A DNA stretch of 64,000 bases, from assembly GCA_964016885.1 (NCBI GenBank), contig OZ024742.1:358346087-358410086 (forward strand), in the 5' to 3' direction. How positions within the stretch are numbered: the first letter of the stretch is position 1; each line of letters begins with the position of its first letter. The DNA is from Eledone cirrhosa (taxonomy: Eukaryota > Mollusca > Cephalopoda > Octopoda > Eledonidae). Positions 46,396 through 58,191 of the stretch are shown here, piece after piece. Under the pieces are notes generated by a model. It had not been told where the DNA came from, made no database searches, and saw only the letters and a list, made by a program, of their open reading frames with translations. The translations under genes were made by a program, and so were the position numbers.

Positions 46396-46782
46396 GAAAA
46401 ACACATGTCTAACACATGTGGACATGCTTACATATGTCTAACACATGTGACATGCCTACAAAGTCAGAAAACAGTACACCTCCCAAGACTTTTGAAAACA
46501 TTTTTTCCTGCTCAGAGTTGCTGAAACATGGAACAAACTACCTGCATTGGTTGTTAGCTGTCGAGACACTGCATCCTTTAAAAGCTCCATGTAACAAACT
46601 ACCTGCATTGGTTGTTAGCTGTTGAGACACTGCATCCTTTAAAACCTCCATGCTTCCCGAAATTCACCAACACTACACCTGATATCCCCCCTCCATACAC
46701 ATGCACACATATGTGTGTGTCTGTGTGTATCATGACACATACACTGTTCATGTTCCTGACATTTGTACATTTTTCTATGTAC
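46396..46782 (+). pseudogene. CR1/jockey-like LINE 3' end with internal duplication
   Basis: A short version of the LINE at 44208: 'tctaacacatgtggacatgc', 'cctacaaagtcagaaaac', 'gctgaaacatggaacaaact'. A segment of about 60 bp (acaaactacctgcattggtt) is repeated at 46532 and 46593. The coding frame is destroyed. The 3' UTR is cut at 46782 by a SINE. Confidence 0.75.
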
Positions 46783-46913
46783 TTGGCAGGAGGGTCTGAG
46801 TTCAAATCCCGCCAAGGTTAACTTTGCCTTTCATCCTTACGGGGTCGATAAAATAAAGTACCAGAAATGTACTGGGTAATTGCTGGCCTTGTGCCAAAAG
46901 TAGAAATAATTAT
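46783..46913 (+). mobile_element. tRNA-derived SINE, 5'-truncated
   Basis: B box 'gagttcaaatcccgcc', then tttcatccttacggggtcga, 'gtactgggtaattgctggcc' and the terminal 'agtagaaataatta'. It is the same family as 62632 and 63475, on the opposite strand. The A-box half is missing. Confidence 0.8.
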
Positions 46914-47179
46914 ATATATATTATAAACATTGTTGAACCATGCTTATATCAAGTACAGGAAAGAATAACAATTCCAAATCTAAAGTAAAAACAAGGCCAC
47001 CCCTTAAACCTTAATGTACAGATACATTTCAATAAGATTAGATATAGGCAGTGTGGGGAAGAAGAGTTTGATCGTTAGCAGACATTGTCCCAACATGTTT
47101 CAGTCTTAGACTTTACAAGTAAAACATGACGATTTATGTAGGTGCTAGATCGAGAGAGAGTGAGATGAATAATTTATAG

Positions 47180-47403
47180 ATATGACCGCTGGGTGAAGAA
47201 GGGCCAAGAAATGCCATTAGAAGGAAGTTACAGTAGAGGAAGACCACAAAAAACATGGGTGGAGGTGGTGAGAGCAGACCTCAGATCGATGAAGCTCTCA
47301 GAGGAGATGACGAAGGATTGTGATAAGTGGAGAGATGCTGTGCTGAATAGGATACATCCCACTCTTGCAACCAGGGAAAAGCGGACATAAAATGATGATG
47401 ATG
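47180..47403 (+). pseudogene. RTE LINE C-terminal end and tail
   Basis: Codes RYDRWVKKGQEMPLEG, SYSRGRPQKTWVEVVRADLR, EMTKDCDKWRDAVLNRIHP, then 'cttgcaaccagggaaaagcg' and a GATGAT tail at 47391-47404. It corresponds to the subfamily at 26654 and 51487. The RT is absent. Confidence 0.8.
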
Positions 47404-47935
47404 AAAAGTATTGTACATATCATTGCATGTAAAACTACATAAGTCCTGAGTTAAATATAATTGTACTTTCATGTATCATCGGTTTATGTTATACTACAAT
47501 TAGAGACTTCTAATTATAAATGGTTTATGTTTAGTCACACATATATTGTCAATAATTAGATATTGTTTGAAAGTAGATTTTTACCAAGATTTTTACAAGA
47601 AGAATAATGACTGCAAAGTTGAAATATGAGCTCTTGAGCAAATCAGCATAAATTAAAGCATTACTAGTTGTTGGTTATTTAGGGTTCCATGGTAATATAA
47701 ATATCCAGTTTTAAAAACATTCGCTAAAATTTGACCCTTCAGTTGTGTTAAAGATACTTCTTTACTGTTGTGGATCTACATGGAAATGTACCAAGTAAAT
47801 GCTGTAAAGCAGTTGCTGATACCTACCCAGTCATAGAAAGCTTGCCAAACAATATGTTGGGAGGACACTTTAGTTGTTTCAAGGACATGACTGCCTTCCA
47901 AGTGTTGGTGATCTACACAATAAAAACACTCAGTT
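47404..47935. other. No gene
   Basis: No supported feature. A string (gcttgccaaacaatatgttgg, ~47841) repeats in diverged form at 47983-48004, suggesting an old duplication. Confidence 0.4.
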
Positions 47936-48190
47936 CACACTGTGAAGCAGGTTGGTGATAAGAAAGGCATCCAGCCTTAGAAAACTTGCCAAACAAAGGG
48001 TTGGGAGGACCCTTCAGTTTGTGTCAAAAGACAACAATTCTTGTGCACATGATAGAACCTGTGACCATACATATGTTAAATGCAGTCTCCTTAACCTGTC
48101 TGGAAAGTCAGTCACACCACATCTATATTGTACTGGTCTATGTAGACCCTTCCTAGCAGGAAGGAGGACATTAAATGATGATGATGGATT
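47936..48190 (+). mobile_element. Old LINE/SINE 3' module
   Basis: Diverged 'gttggtgataagaaaggcat', then 'cagcaggaaggagg' like sequence and 'attaaatgatgatgatgg'. It resembles the shared 3' module but is heavily mutated. Confidence 0.5.
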
Positions 48191-48334
48191 ATTTTCAACC
48201 ATGCTACTTACAATAAAGAATAACAATAATTGGATAACTGGAAAACATTTAGATGTTTTGCTATTCTCACTACAATTCCTACTCATAAAATCTCACATTT
48301 GAGACCAGTACATATTTATTTTAAATATTGCACC

Positions 48335-48512
48335 CTGTAAGTATGGCTAGCATTAGGAAGAACATCCAGTACCAAAAACCAAACCAGAAATGGTTCTGTG
48401 TGATCAAGACATGGTCATCTGATCTGACTTGTCTCACACTGAGACAACCCATCTAAATCATGCAAACATAAAAAATGAACATTAAATGGTGATGATGATG
48501 ATGATGATGATG
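48335..48512 (+). mobile_element. Old LINE/SINE 3' module
   Basis: 'tagcattaggaagaacatcc', 'catgcaaacataaaaaatga' and (GATGAT)n at 48489-48512. It is a diverged version of the shared module. Confidence 0.6.
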
Positions 48513-50155
48513 TTGACAATTCCATTGCTGAAATATGCCATAATTCAGAGTAATTTCTGTTTGTCAAATTACAAAACATGTTTTACAAAAGAAATTAACA
48601 TGACAACTTTAATTATCTCAAGGATGACAAGAATCTAATTCAGAAAGGTTTAGTTCTGAAAAACACTTTACAATGTAAACCCAGTTTTGTTCTATTTATT
48701 ACAGCAGTAAAAAACAAAATAGATCTGAACGGTTTTTCTTTTGGAGAATATATTTAACTTTCAGCTCACAAACATAATTGATTTTTGTAGGCATTTCCCA
48801 TTTTCAAATGTTTTTCTTTGCGACTAAACTACAATTTATTGGTTTACTAATATGTTTCACTAACTTGACATATGCTGTGTTCTGTCTAAACATATTGCTG
48901 ATGTGAGATTTAATCACAACACAATGAAAATATCTTTCCACAGTTACCTATCGATACTGATAAACTCTTAAGTGCTTCTGTAGTTTAAAGCAAAGAAAGC
49001 AATTCCTTATAGTTATTTCATTTTCAACTCCTCAGTGCAACACAGTCACAACTTCAAATGTAAATATAAAACATGATAAAAATATATAAATATTAGTTAT
49101 GAAAATGTCTCAATGCTTAAGTGGGGACTACAAGAAAATATTTGATGCAGAAATGCATTTGGGAAATGGTTTCTATTTATATAGTTATATATAAATATAT
49201 ATCTGAAAAAAAAAACATTTTTGTTTGGCAGCATGACAAGTACATAAAACATACCAACACCATGATCACCAACAACCAGCATCATGATCACCATCATCTT
49301 TATCATTATTATTATTACTAATACTATTAAGGTGTCCACAGTTTTGGTTGGTTGGCTACACATATCACGCTTGTAATTTGCCTAGTCAACCTAAATAAGT
49401 GGCATAGACAGCCCCAGTTATTGGAAGCTGTATTGTTAGCAGCACACAAAACCTACAACAACTGGATTAGTGGAGCTAGTTAAACAAGAGTTAATGGTGC
49501 GATTATGAACAACATGTGGAGGCATATGTTTCTGAGAATTTTAAGAGGAGAATCAATAGTGGTTATGGTATCAATAGAAAAAACTCAGAAAGGTTAGGAC
49601 AGCTAATTAGAAAAGTCACCATGACAAATGTGTGGAATACATTACCATACCGTTAGCTTCCATCTTTTCACCATCAAAAGGAATGGTTCCTGTTTGCCAG
49701 AATTGCCTGACAAAGCTGTATGTTTTGTGCTCCATGTATGAGATTTATAGAAACCTTCTGATGCATTTGTGCTTGAATGACTGGATTCTTCATTATATGT
49801 CATCTGTGGAGCCCAAATCTCACACCCATACAAAAGGATCAAAGTCACCAAGAACTTTAGTAATCTATGCTAAAGATATATGATTTATGGCATATGTTTG
49901 TGAATTTACGTCATAGGTAGCTCATATACTTATAAGAATACAGGATAAAAGACCTAAATCTTAAGATGAGCAGGCCCCTTCAAAACCCATAAGCCCAAAC
50001 TAACAGCCCTTCCCCTTTTGATCTGTTCTGGTTACAATCTGGCAATATACTGTCTTATAACTATTTAGGGAGTTCTTGTACATGTTAACTATTCGAGTAT
50101 ATTATCGATCCTAGGTAATCATTTTAATAGGTTGATACCCCCCCCCCCACACACA
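48513..50155. other. No gene; possible LINE remnant at 49642-49851
   Basis: Old AT-rich DNA. On the minus strand 49642-49851 reads LILLYGCEIW, similar in place to the YGSETW motif of LINE C-terminal domains, but the rest does not match. A poly-C run lies at 50141-50150. Confidence 0.3.
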
Positions 50156-50159
50156 TATG

Positions 50160-50196
<37 letters not shown>

Positions 50197-50374
50197 ATTT
50201 AAAAGGGTCAAGGTGCTGTGTGGTTACTAATAAAGAGTATATATATATCATAAGCTTATGCTAACTGATCTGCAGTGTTTACAACTTGCAAATATGAGGC
50301 TTCATTAAATGTTTAATTATTTAAGTAATCCTTGTATATTTTAACAACTATCTAAGATAATAAATTTAATAGAG

Positions 50375-50414
<40 letters not shown>

Positions 50415-50440
50415 TATATATATAGTGAGAGAGAGAGAGA
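50156..50440. repeat. (TA)n and GA microsatellites
   Basis: TA tracts at 50160-50194 and 50376-50424, followed by (GA)n at 50425-50440. Confidence 0.85.
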
Positions 50441-50621
50441 GCTCAAAGCTCCATAGATTAGTTATAAACTCCTGTTGAGCTGAAACCTATAAATTTGCAA
50501 ATTTATTTTCATATATACCATTAATGGCTCACATTTTTATTATCTTGCTATCATCCTATAGCATTTATGGATTAAGACAAATATTGTTGCAATTTAAAGA
50601 CACAAAAATACCAAGTAATAT

Positions 50622-50812
50622 AATTATTTCTATTTTGGGCACAAGGCCAGCAATTACCCAGTACATTACTGGTACTTTATTTTATCGACCTCGTAAGAAT
50701 GAAAGACAAAGTTAACCTCGGCGGGATTTGAACTCAGATGATAAAGGGACGTAACTCTATGCTTCAAAGTATGGTGTCCGACTCTTAATGAAGAGCTGCA
50801 AGGAAAGCAGGT
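50622..50812 (-). mobile_element. tRNA-derived SINE
   Basis: Minus-strand copy: 3' end at 50622 (ataattatttctattttggg), 'cacaaggccagcaattaccc', the cgaggttaactttg region and B box 'gagttcaaatcccgcc' near 50722. The 5' end at about 50812 is indistinct. Confidence 0.75.
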
Positions 50813-51356
50813 GTACATAGCATCTATTACATACAAAGCAACATCTACACCTTCACTTGTTTTGCTAGAAGTAGCAACCAAACTGCCTTCAAACCATACC
50901 ATATTGGTTAATGTAGTCCTAGTTACAATACATATACAAGATACAAGATAGATATTGTTGCATAGATGAAATGCATTTGACCATATGTCTACTGTGTTGT
51001 GGTTGACTTGGGGTTAAACACTACTAACATGCAGATAAAAGAATTCTACTTGATACTGAATCACATACTATGACAGAGGGCTGGACTAAGTTCTTTGAAG
51101 ACCCTATGCACTAAACAGATTATGGTGCCCTCCTTCCTCATGTATCAAATTTACAATTTTGTTATGCCAAATGCATTTAATTTGAATAAAATGCTGTCCC
51201 TCTTCTGTGTTTATGTTGCTTAGTAGTTAATACAGCTCTGTGTTAAAGAACTTCCAGTTATTACTACACACCTATATTAAGCCATGCTTCATATTACCTA
51301 TACTATTATCACAATAATATTTGTACTTCTGAACCTGTCATTTCTATAAGGTCTTA
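50813..51356. other. No gene
   Basis: AT-rich DNA without supported features. Confidence 0.45.
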
Positions 51357-51360
51357 TTAA

Positions 51361-52070
51361 CCCTTCAGTATTTAAACTGGCTGCATCTGACCAGAATTCT
51401 CTCCTCTTTTCATCAAAATCTCATAGATTCAAGATTATGTGAGATGAAGCCTTTATCACGAATATACAATAGTAAATATAGAGTATTCATCATCCTCATC
51501 ATCATCATTTTACGTCCACTCTTCCCTGCTTGCAAGGGTGGGACGGGTCTTATTCAGCACAGCATCTCTCCACTTGTCACGGTCCTTCGTCATGTCTACC
51601 ATGAACTTCAGCGATCTGAGGTCTGCTATCACCACCTCCGCCTATGTTTTTCGTGGCACTTCTTTACCCAGCGGTCATCCTCCGTGCGCATCACATGTCC
51701 ATACCACCTCAGTCTCCACTCCCGTACACTACATTCTATCCCTCTCAGACACAGTTTCTCTCTCAACACATTCATGCTGGGTCGTTCATGCACATTTACA
51801 CTGCACATCCAACGGAGCATGCTTGCCTCATTTCTCTCCAGCTGTCGCATATCCTCTGCAGTTGCTGCCCATGTCTCACTACCATGCAACATCGCGCTCC
51901 TCACACAGGCATCATATAACCGGCCTTTCGTACGCAGGGAGAAACACTTCTTCGTCAGCAGAAGAAGCAGCTCCCTAAGCTTCTTCCAACCCGTCCTTAT
52001 TCTAGATACTATGGCCTCGGAACACCCACCTCCCATGCTAATCTGATCTCCTATTGTAAACGCTAAAGGG
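51361..52070 (-). mobile_element. piggyBac-type MITE, copy 3, split by a LINE
   Basis: TTAA at 51357-51360 and 52071-52074 enclose CCCTTCAGTATTTAAACTGG at one end and AACGCTAAAGGG at the other. The MITE interior (tcatagattcaagattatg, gtgagatgaagcctttatc) stops at about 51486 and resumes at about 52055. The gap is filled by a LINE fragment. The LINE therefore inserted after the MITE. Confidence 0.8.
51487..52054 (-). pseudogene. RTE LINE C-terminal domain, nested in a MITE
   Basis: GATGAT-type tail at 51487-51508, then on the minus strand the post-RT domain: [75 protein letters not shown]. It belongs to the subfamily of the 26654 copy and preserves the roughly 230 bp deleted there. RT and endonuclease are missing. 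Confidence 0.85.
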
Positions 52071-52074
52071 TTAA

Positions 52075-52436
52075 AGTGTTAATTTCTCGACTTGTTATCA
52101 TCAAACATCCTCACTAGAAACTTATATTAAATTCTTTGCTAAATATTCCCTATTAGGTCTGTCACCACTACACACACTCTGACTCCACTCCACTCATGTG
52201 TGGTGTTAAGTAATAATTTACATTAACCATTAATTAATTTCATGCACCCATTAACTAAATCTCATCTTGCTTTGTTTAAACAAAAACGTTTCATTCGACC
52301 ACCCCTAATTCTTCTCCTATAACAGCACGGCAGGAATTTTGTGTCTAAAACTAATATTTGTATTATAAACAATATCACATTACTGAAGATTGGATCTTTG
52401 TATTTGCTTATACCCTATTCCTGGCAATAACATCTA
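52075..52436. other. No gene
   Basis: AT-rich DNA between two MITEs. Nothing recognised. Confidence 0.45.
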
Positions 52437-52440
52437 TTAA

Positions 52441-52660
52441 CCCTTTAGCATTTACATTACTCTCTATATATTATTGTATTTTTGTGGTAAAAGCTTCATC
52501 TTACATAATTATCTTACATAATATCAACTGTACGAGATTTTGTTATTATTTATTTTGAGAACAATACCTTAAGGTCAGTATGAGCAGCTAGTTATGGCTG
52601 GTTTGAACAGAAGAGGTGCAAGAATTCTGGCCAGATATGGCCGGTTTAAATGCTAAAGGA
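52441..52660 (+). mobile_element. piggyBac-type MITE, copy 4
   Basis: 220 bp flanked by TTAA at 52437-52440 and 52661-52664. Starts CCCTTTAGCATTTAC, ends AAATGCTAAAGGA. Confidence 0.85.
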
Positions 52661-52664
52661 TTAA

Positions 52665-53976
52665 CACCTCTCTAGACTTTCCTTTGAATGTTGTTACATT
52701 TCACAGGAAGAAAATATTGGAATATAAAAAAAGATATTGCATTTGAAAAGTGTTAGCCTTCTTCAACCTCTCTTATCAAACAAAGAAGTGAACAATAAAC
52801 AAAAGCAGTAGCAAGTGTTTTAAGGCCATTCTTTCTTGTTAAAACAGTTGTTAGCCTTGCAGGCAATATGAAAGGTCTTCATAATAAAGATGGTGTATTT
52901 TTTGAAGCCATGTTTTATGGGTGGATCCTCTTCCTGGCACCAACGTTTTTAGTTACCTTTTATAACATGCAGGGATATGGTTTACCTATTCTAAGCCAAA
53001 TATATTCAGTCAACAAAAGACAAGTGAGGGAATACAAAATCATAACTGATATTTAAAATACATATTTTGTCCAACACAATCTTATCTACACACATCAACA
53101 TTACTCATTTATTCAATTATTAACATTTCCTTCCAGGAAACTATTTTCTTGTAACTCTTAAAGTTTCTTGCAGACTGAATAAGGTGGAGAATATCACAGT
53201 TTCTATAGTTAAGCAGTAAAGAGGCACTTCTCACATGCGATGACATGATAGATAAGGTGCTCTTAATTATGTGTGCTAATTGTTCTAAATATTATCACAA
53301 TTTCCTTTGCTTTAAGCAATTCTTTCCTATACATTTTGTGGGTTAATTGATGTTGAGTTTATCATAGTCTTCAGAACAAGGTGTGAAACTTTCTCTCTCC
53401 ATGGGAAGTATGCTAATTTAATCTATCTCTTCATTACTGTTCAACTTTGTGTCTCCTATGACTACACCTTCAGGTGTCTCCATTCTCCATTTCTCTCCAT
53501 CTACATACCAGCCTCTTCTATATACAACATCAACGCATCCATATTTCATGAAGAACAATCTACTTGACAACCTAATCTCATTCAATAATTACATGACAGT
53601 TATATATCTTTTCTATGCTTGAATAATGCAATTAAAACTGTTAAAAATATATCTTTATTAATAGAATCCTATTGTCCACATCATTTAGCCTAGGAGGGTT
53701 TTTTAAGGTTTTGATACTTAATAGTGTCCAGATGAATTAGTAAAAATGTCAATTTTTTCTGTGAAACAACAATGGCAAGATTCAAACAGAAAGCTGCAAG
53801 ACGAAAGGTTTCAATACGAAATATTACTTCCTGTTCAACAATTTGTAAAATCAACATTTTTATGCTAAAGTCTCATCTCTTGTTGCAATTCAATTTTGTT
53901 TTTGTTGTTTCAAAACAAATGAAAGCTAGGATTTGAACTAGGAAATTAGAACTTCAGTATATTCTAAAAAAATGTT
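52665..53976. other. No gene over 1.3 kb
   Basis: AT-rich single-copy-looking DNA. No long frames, terminal repeats or known motifs. Confidence 0.5.
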
Positions 53977-53980
53977 TTAA

Positions 53981-54201
53981 CCCTTTAGCATTTACATTAC
54001 TTTATATTTACTATTGTATTTTCACTGTAAATGTTTTACCTGACATGATTGTCCTACATAATATCGAATCTATGAGATTTTGATATTATTTATTTTAAGA
54101 ACAATGCTTTAACATCAGTATGAGCAGCCAGTTATGGCTGGTTTGAACAGAAAGTAGTGAGAGAATTTTGGCCGGTTATGGCCGGTTTAAATGCTAAAGG
54201 G
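53981..54201 (+). mobile_element. piggyBac-type MITE, copy 5
   Basis: 221 bp flanked by TTAA at 53977-53980 and 54202-54205, with the best-preserved ends (CCCTTTAGCATTTAC / AAATGCTAAAGGG). It abuts the SINE-derived unit that follows. Confidence 0.88.
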
Positions 54202-54205
54202 TTAA

Positions 54206-54487
54206 GTCAGTTTCAAGCCTGGAAACTCATCAGGCTGGTGATTAATTTTATTTCCATGGTGTTAAATGACAGAGTATAAGACACCCACACCCCACTTCCT
54301 TGACAATTTGCCAGTCCATCACAGGGTTAAACTCTCAGTTACTATTCGTACTCATTTTCAGCTGAGTATACAGGTACAATGTGAAATGAAGTGTTTTGTT
54401 GAAGAACACAACACACAGCCCTGTCCAGGACTCGAACTTACAACATTATGATCATAAGTCCAACACCCTCACCACTAGGCCACTCTA
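54206..54487 (-). mobile_element. tRNA-derived SINE with a 116-bp-type 3' unit
   Basis: Minus strand: tRNA-like head with A box region near 54487 (gtggcctagtggtgaggg) and B box region (gttcgagtcctggacagg) near 54430. The body is 'ttcacattgtacctgtatac'. The 3' segment matches one unit of the array at 41240 (gtgatggactggc, catggaaataaaattaat, cctgatgagtttccaggc). Confidence 0.75.
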
Positions 54488-54680
54488 GAATCCTCCCTGG
54501 ACAGGATGCCATTAAATCCCCAGCTATTGCTGCTACTCATTTTCAGCACAGTATACTGGAGCAATGTGAATTGAAGTGTTTTGCTCAAGAAAACTATACA
54601 CAACCCAGTCCAGGAATCAAATTTACGATGTTATGATCGTAAGTCCATCACACTTACCACTAAGCCATCAACTTCCACTT
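54488..54680 (-). mobile_element. tRNA-derived SINE, tandem with previous
   Basis: A second head in the same orientation: 'gatggcttagtggtaag' near 54670, then 'ggactgggttgtgtatag', 'ttcacattgctccagtatac' and 'gtagcagcaatagctgggga'. It ends 'catcctgtccagggagg'. Confidence 0.75.
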
Positions 54681-54711
54681 CTAAATATCGCAAATATGAA
54701 ATCTAGAGTTC

Positions 54712-55100
54712 TGTAGCGGTTGTCTCCCTTGTTTTGATTGGGATCTAGACGGGAGGTAGAACCCTTTCTGCAACTTCCGGTCAGAGCCCTATAAAACTAA
54801 CAACTTTAAGCTTTCTAACTCTCATTGCCTTTTCGGCACCAGGTCAAGAGCCTCTCATTGGGCTCTGCCATTCATTTGGCCAACAGGCGCCTGGCCTTAG
54901 CCAGGCGTCCTCTGCCAGCCACCATTGCCTGGCAATCAAAACGGTAACTACTAACTTTGCTTCATTCTAACATCATCCTCATCTTTGACATGTCAACTAT
55001 ACTATCTACCATTGTTAATTAAATATTATACACACAACTATGTATTCCTTGTTACATTCATACAACCCAGTAATCTCGCTATATTGGTAACCCTGACGTG
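54712..55100 (+). mobile_element. LTR-like segment with primer-binding-like site
   Basis: Starts TGTAGCGG at 54712, contains a TATA-like 'cctataaaac' at 54788 and CT/GC-rich blocks, and is followed at 55084 by 'ttggtaaccctgacgtg'. That string resembles the primer-binding region often seen next to invertebrate LTRs. No gag or pol reading frame follows, so it would be a solo or truncated LTR retrotransposon. No second LTR is present in the window. Confidence 0.4.
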
Positions 55101-56404
55101 ATACGAACACGCAGCCGTTCATCGCTATAGTTCTATCTACTAACTCAGTTATTACATTAGATATTTGCTGGTTTCAGCTGTTAGCTGCAGCAATTCTGGG
55201 ACACTATCTTTAAGTCTTATTGACCTATCATATTTCTGATTAGTCTCATTTATTGAAGAGCTATGTTATCATATTTAAAATAAGGGGTTGAAAGTCAACA
55301 CATTAGTTTACCCAAACCTGTAAACATACACATACACACACTGGGAGGGAACTCATACACAAAGGAATTAGAATACAAACCCTCAATTTTACATATTAAA
55401 GTCAGCTTGGCAGAAGTAATTAGAATTGAAAAGATATACATACATGTAATAAATTTCAAAAATGTAGCCATCCTCTTTTTATATCCACCTTCCCCACAGG
55501 CATTGCCTTTCCACATCAAATCTGGCCCTCATGAATACATACCCTCTTTCACAACATTGTCTAAAATGATGCCAAAATTTAGTTCAACTCCTTGTATAAA
55601 CTTATTCTTTTTTACTTCTTAACATTTGAACATCTCCAGAGTGAATTTCAATCTTGATATTGTGAGATAATCTCAGTTGATTGTATCTTTCTTTTCTTTC
55701 CCTCACCACATTTATAATGCAGGAGTTTACTTGGGGGTATATATGTTATGCTGAGCATTCCCTCATGCTTTTTGGTCACTAATCTTTATTGACAAACACA
55801 GTCACTGTGTACTTTCTTTTCCTAATCTTTTATACATTCATACATACATGGTGGCTGCAAACTCTGCCAAGAGTTTGGGAATTGCTTGTCAGATTACAGA
55901 AAATGGTGCACCTTTAGGCTACACCCAACCACACGAACCTATAACATAACCTGAACAAGCAAAGCCTGTGCTTTGAAGGTTTTTTAAGTGGGGAAAGGAT
56001 TTGCACTCGACTAATCCCACTCTCTGAGCATCGAAAACACTACCTGAAAAGGAGAACTGGTCAACATCATCGGATGTTTCCGAAGCTGCAGGTTTTTTAT
56101 CAGGATTTCGCTCTCCTAGAAAGGTGTTGTGACAACAACTGAGGGCCTTTCACTACAAGGTGAAAAGAAAAAAAATTCTATTTGGATGGCCGCTGACTCT
56201 GCTGAGTTTCTCTGCCCCGTACTGGGTCTTGTATTTCATCCCGCAGGGTGTCCAAATATCACCCTCCTCACCAAGAAAGCTTGGTGGGGTTGCTGGTTTA
56301 GTTGCAGATGAACCGACCACGACACAGGTTGTACTGGGTTACATGTTACCAGTAGTACTCAAGAGTAACCAGACATACATACATACATACATGCATGCAT
56401 ATTT
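55101..56404. other. No gene over 1.3 kb
   Basis: Nothing assigned. The part 55850-56390 is more GC-rich than its surroundings and may be an old repeat, but I recognise no family or protein. Confidence 0.4.
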
Positions 56405-56545
56405 GTTGTAGAATGGTTAGCATTAAGAAACACTTCCAACCATAGAAACCATGCCATAACAGGAACATATGAGCAAGGCATGTTTCTCCAGCCCATCTAG
56501 TCTCAGACTGTGATGATCAATCTGACCATATATGAGATCGATGGG
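56405..56545 (+). mobile_element. Old LINE/SINE 3' module
   Basis: 'ggttagcattaagaaacact', 'gagcaaggcatgtttctcc' and 'gcccatctagtctcagac' are diverged matches to the shared module. Confidence 0.5.
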
Positions 56546-57024
56546 TCACTTCTCAAACTATTTCAATTTATCCACCAATAACGTGCTTTGTTATCGTGAT
56601 GGGATTTGACTATATTCCTCTTTAGAAGGTCACATGGAACTACTAGCATCACGGTAGTGAGGATAACTTTAATCTTTGCTGGTATCTTGGAAAAATTCCC
56701 TCTCTAAAATTTAAGGCTGAACTCTGCTGAACAATAACCCCAATAAACCTGACTACGCGGACTTTCTTCAACTTTTCGGAAACAACCTGTGGTTTCTATG
56801 TGCAATGTTTTGCTAATGTATCAAGTGTGCATAGGACATGGTGGATGAAACTGTAGAGTTTGGAATATACATTGTGTTCCCTCACTAACCCACTTATCCT
56901 ATATATAACGAATTGTGTACAATTTGATATGCAGATTTGTATTTACAACAAACGATTTTTGTAAATTCATTGAGTTGGATAGAAGCGATCCTAGATGAAA
57001 TCTGTCTGGCTTGTTATAATTAAT
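56546..57024. other. No gene
   Basis: No supported feature. Confidence 0.45.
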
Positions 57025-57082
57025 GTACATACCCATGCTAGTGTGAAAGATGGACGTTAAACGCCAACGATGATGATGATAT
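57025..57082 (+). mobile_element. LINE/SINE tail
   Basis: 'cccatgctagtgtgaaagat', 'acgttaaacgcc' and GATGAT repeats at 57067-57080. Confidence 0.65.
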
Positions 57083-57184
57083 ATATATATATATCTGTGT
57101 GTATATATATTTATGATATATGTATATATATATCATATATATGTATATGTATATCATTATCATGATATATGTGTTTATATATTA

Positions 57185-57428
57185 TGTTGGTACTACAAAA
57201 CGTCCAGCCCACACTAAATGATGGGTGTGTAAAAATAACGGCAAAAAGCACGCAGCACACACTGTAAATGTGGTTGGCGTTAGGAAGGGCATCCAGCCAT
57301 AGAAAACCAGCTAGAAACAGTCCTATATGAGCGAGACATGGGCACTTGACCCAACTTTCCTCTAAATGGGACAAACGAATCTAACCCATGCTAATGTGGA
57401 AGATAGTCGTTAATCGATGATGATGATG

Positions 57429-57430
<2 letters not shown>
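57185..57430 (+). mobile_element. RTE LINE 3' UTR fragment
   Basis: 'cgtccagcccacactaaatg', 'ggttggcgttaggaagggca', 'cccatgctaatgtggaagat' and a GATGAT tail. It is a moderately diverged 3' UTR copy. Confidence 0.75.
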
Positions 57431-57516
<86 letters not shown>

Positions 57517-57624
57517 TAGCAGAGGTACCCGGCGTTGCCTGGTATAACTCTCAATGGAGTAGTCGTTCAAATGAACCGAGAGACTTCCGTTAAACACGAC
57601 TATAGAAGTAACAATTTATAGGTG

Positions 57625-57965
57625 TTGGCCCTAAAGAGGGCCTTTGAATGTTCACTTCGAAATATCTCTGCGGTGGTGCTGCCAGCAAAGACGAATCCGA
57701 TGGTAACAGTTTAAAGTTGGCGGCCCTGAAGAGTGCCTTGGATCGTTCACTCTTAAAAGTCTCAGCGGCGGTGCTGCCAGCAAAGAGGAATCCAGCGGCG
57801 ATATAATTTATAGTTGGTGGCCCTGCAGAGGAGCTTTTAACGTTCACTTTGAAATATCTCAGCGGCGGTGCTGCCAGCAAAGATGAATCCGATGGTAACA
57901 ATTTAAACTTGGTGGCCTTGAAGAGGGCCTTGGATCGTTCACTCTTAAAAGTCCCAGCGGCAGGG
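57625..57965 (-). repeat. ~95-bp repeats near the Helitron 3' end
   Basis: 'ggtgctgccagcaaag' recurs at about 57675, 57771 and 57867, within units alternating between two types (gttcacttcgaaatatctc and gttcactcttaaaag). Roughly four diverged units are present. Confidence 0.75.
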
Positions 57966-58191
57966 AAAAGTTGATTAATTAGGTTAAAACTACGGAACAT
58001 CGATAGCAAAGTGTAATAGCAACATATAAATGCGGAAAACGGAGACATTGAACATTTATAACGTATATCAAAAGCAACCTCAGAGGCGTACGTCGTATTG
58101 TCAAAGGGACAAAAATAGCACAGATACAGCAAATGTAAGCACTTATACAACAACAAAAAAAACACCGATTACTTGTTGGCGGATGGGGTGC

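Noticed and set aside
51444..52046. Plus-strand ORFs of 200 and 146 codons
   Set aside because: They are shadows of the LINE C-terminal domain on the minus strand.
55407..56411. 60-83 codon ORFs
   Set aside because: Length is as expected by chance, and no motif or conserved context is visible.
57590..58165. 191-codon minus-strand ORF downstream of the Helitron helicase
   Set aside because: Most of it translates the 95-bp repeats. It carries no helicase motif, so it is treated as repeat sequence.
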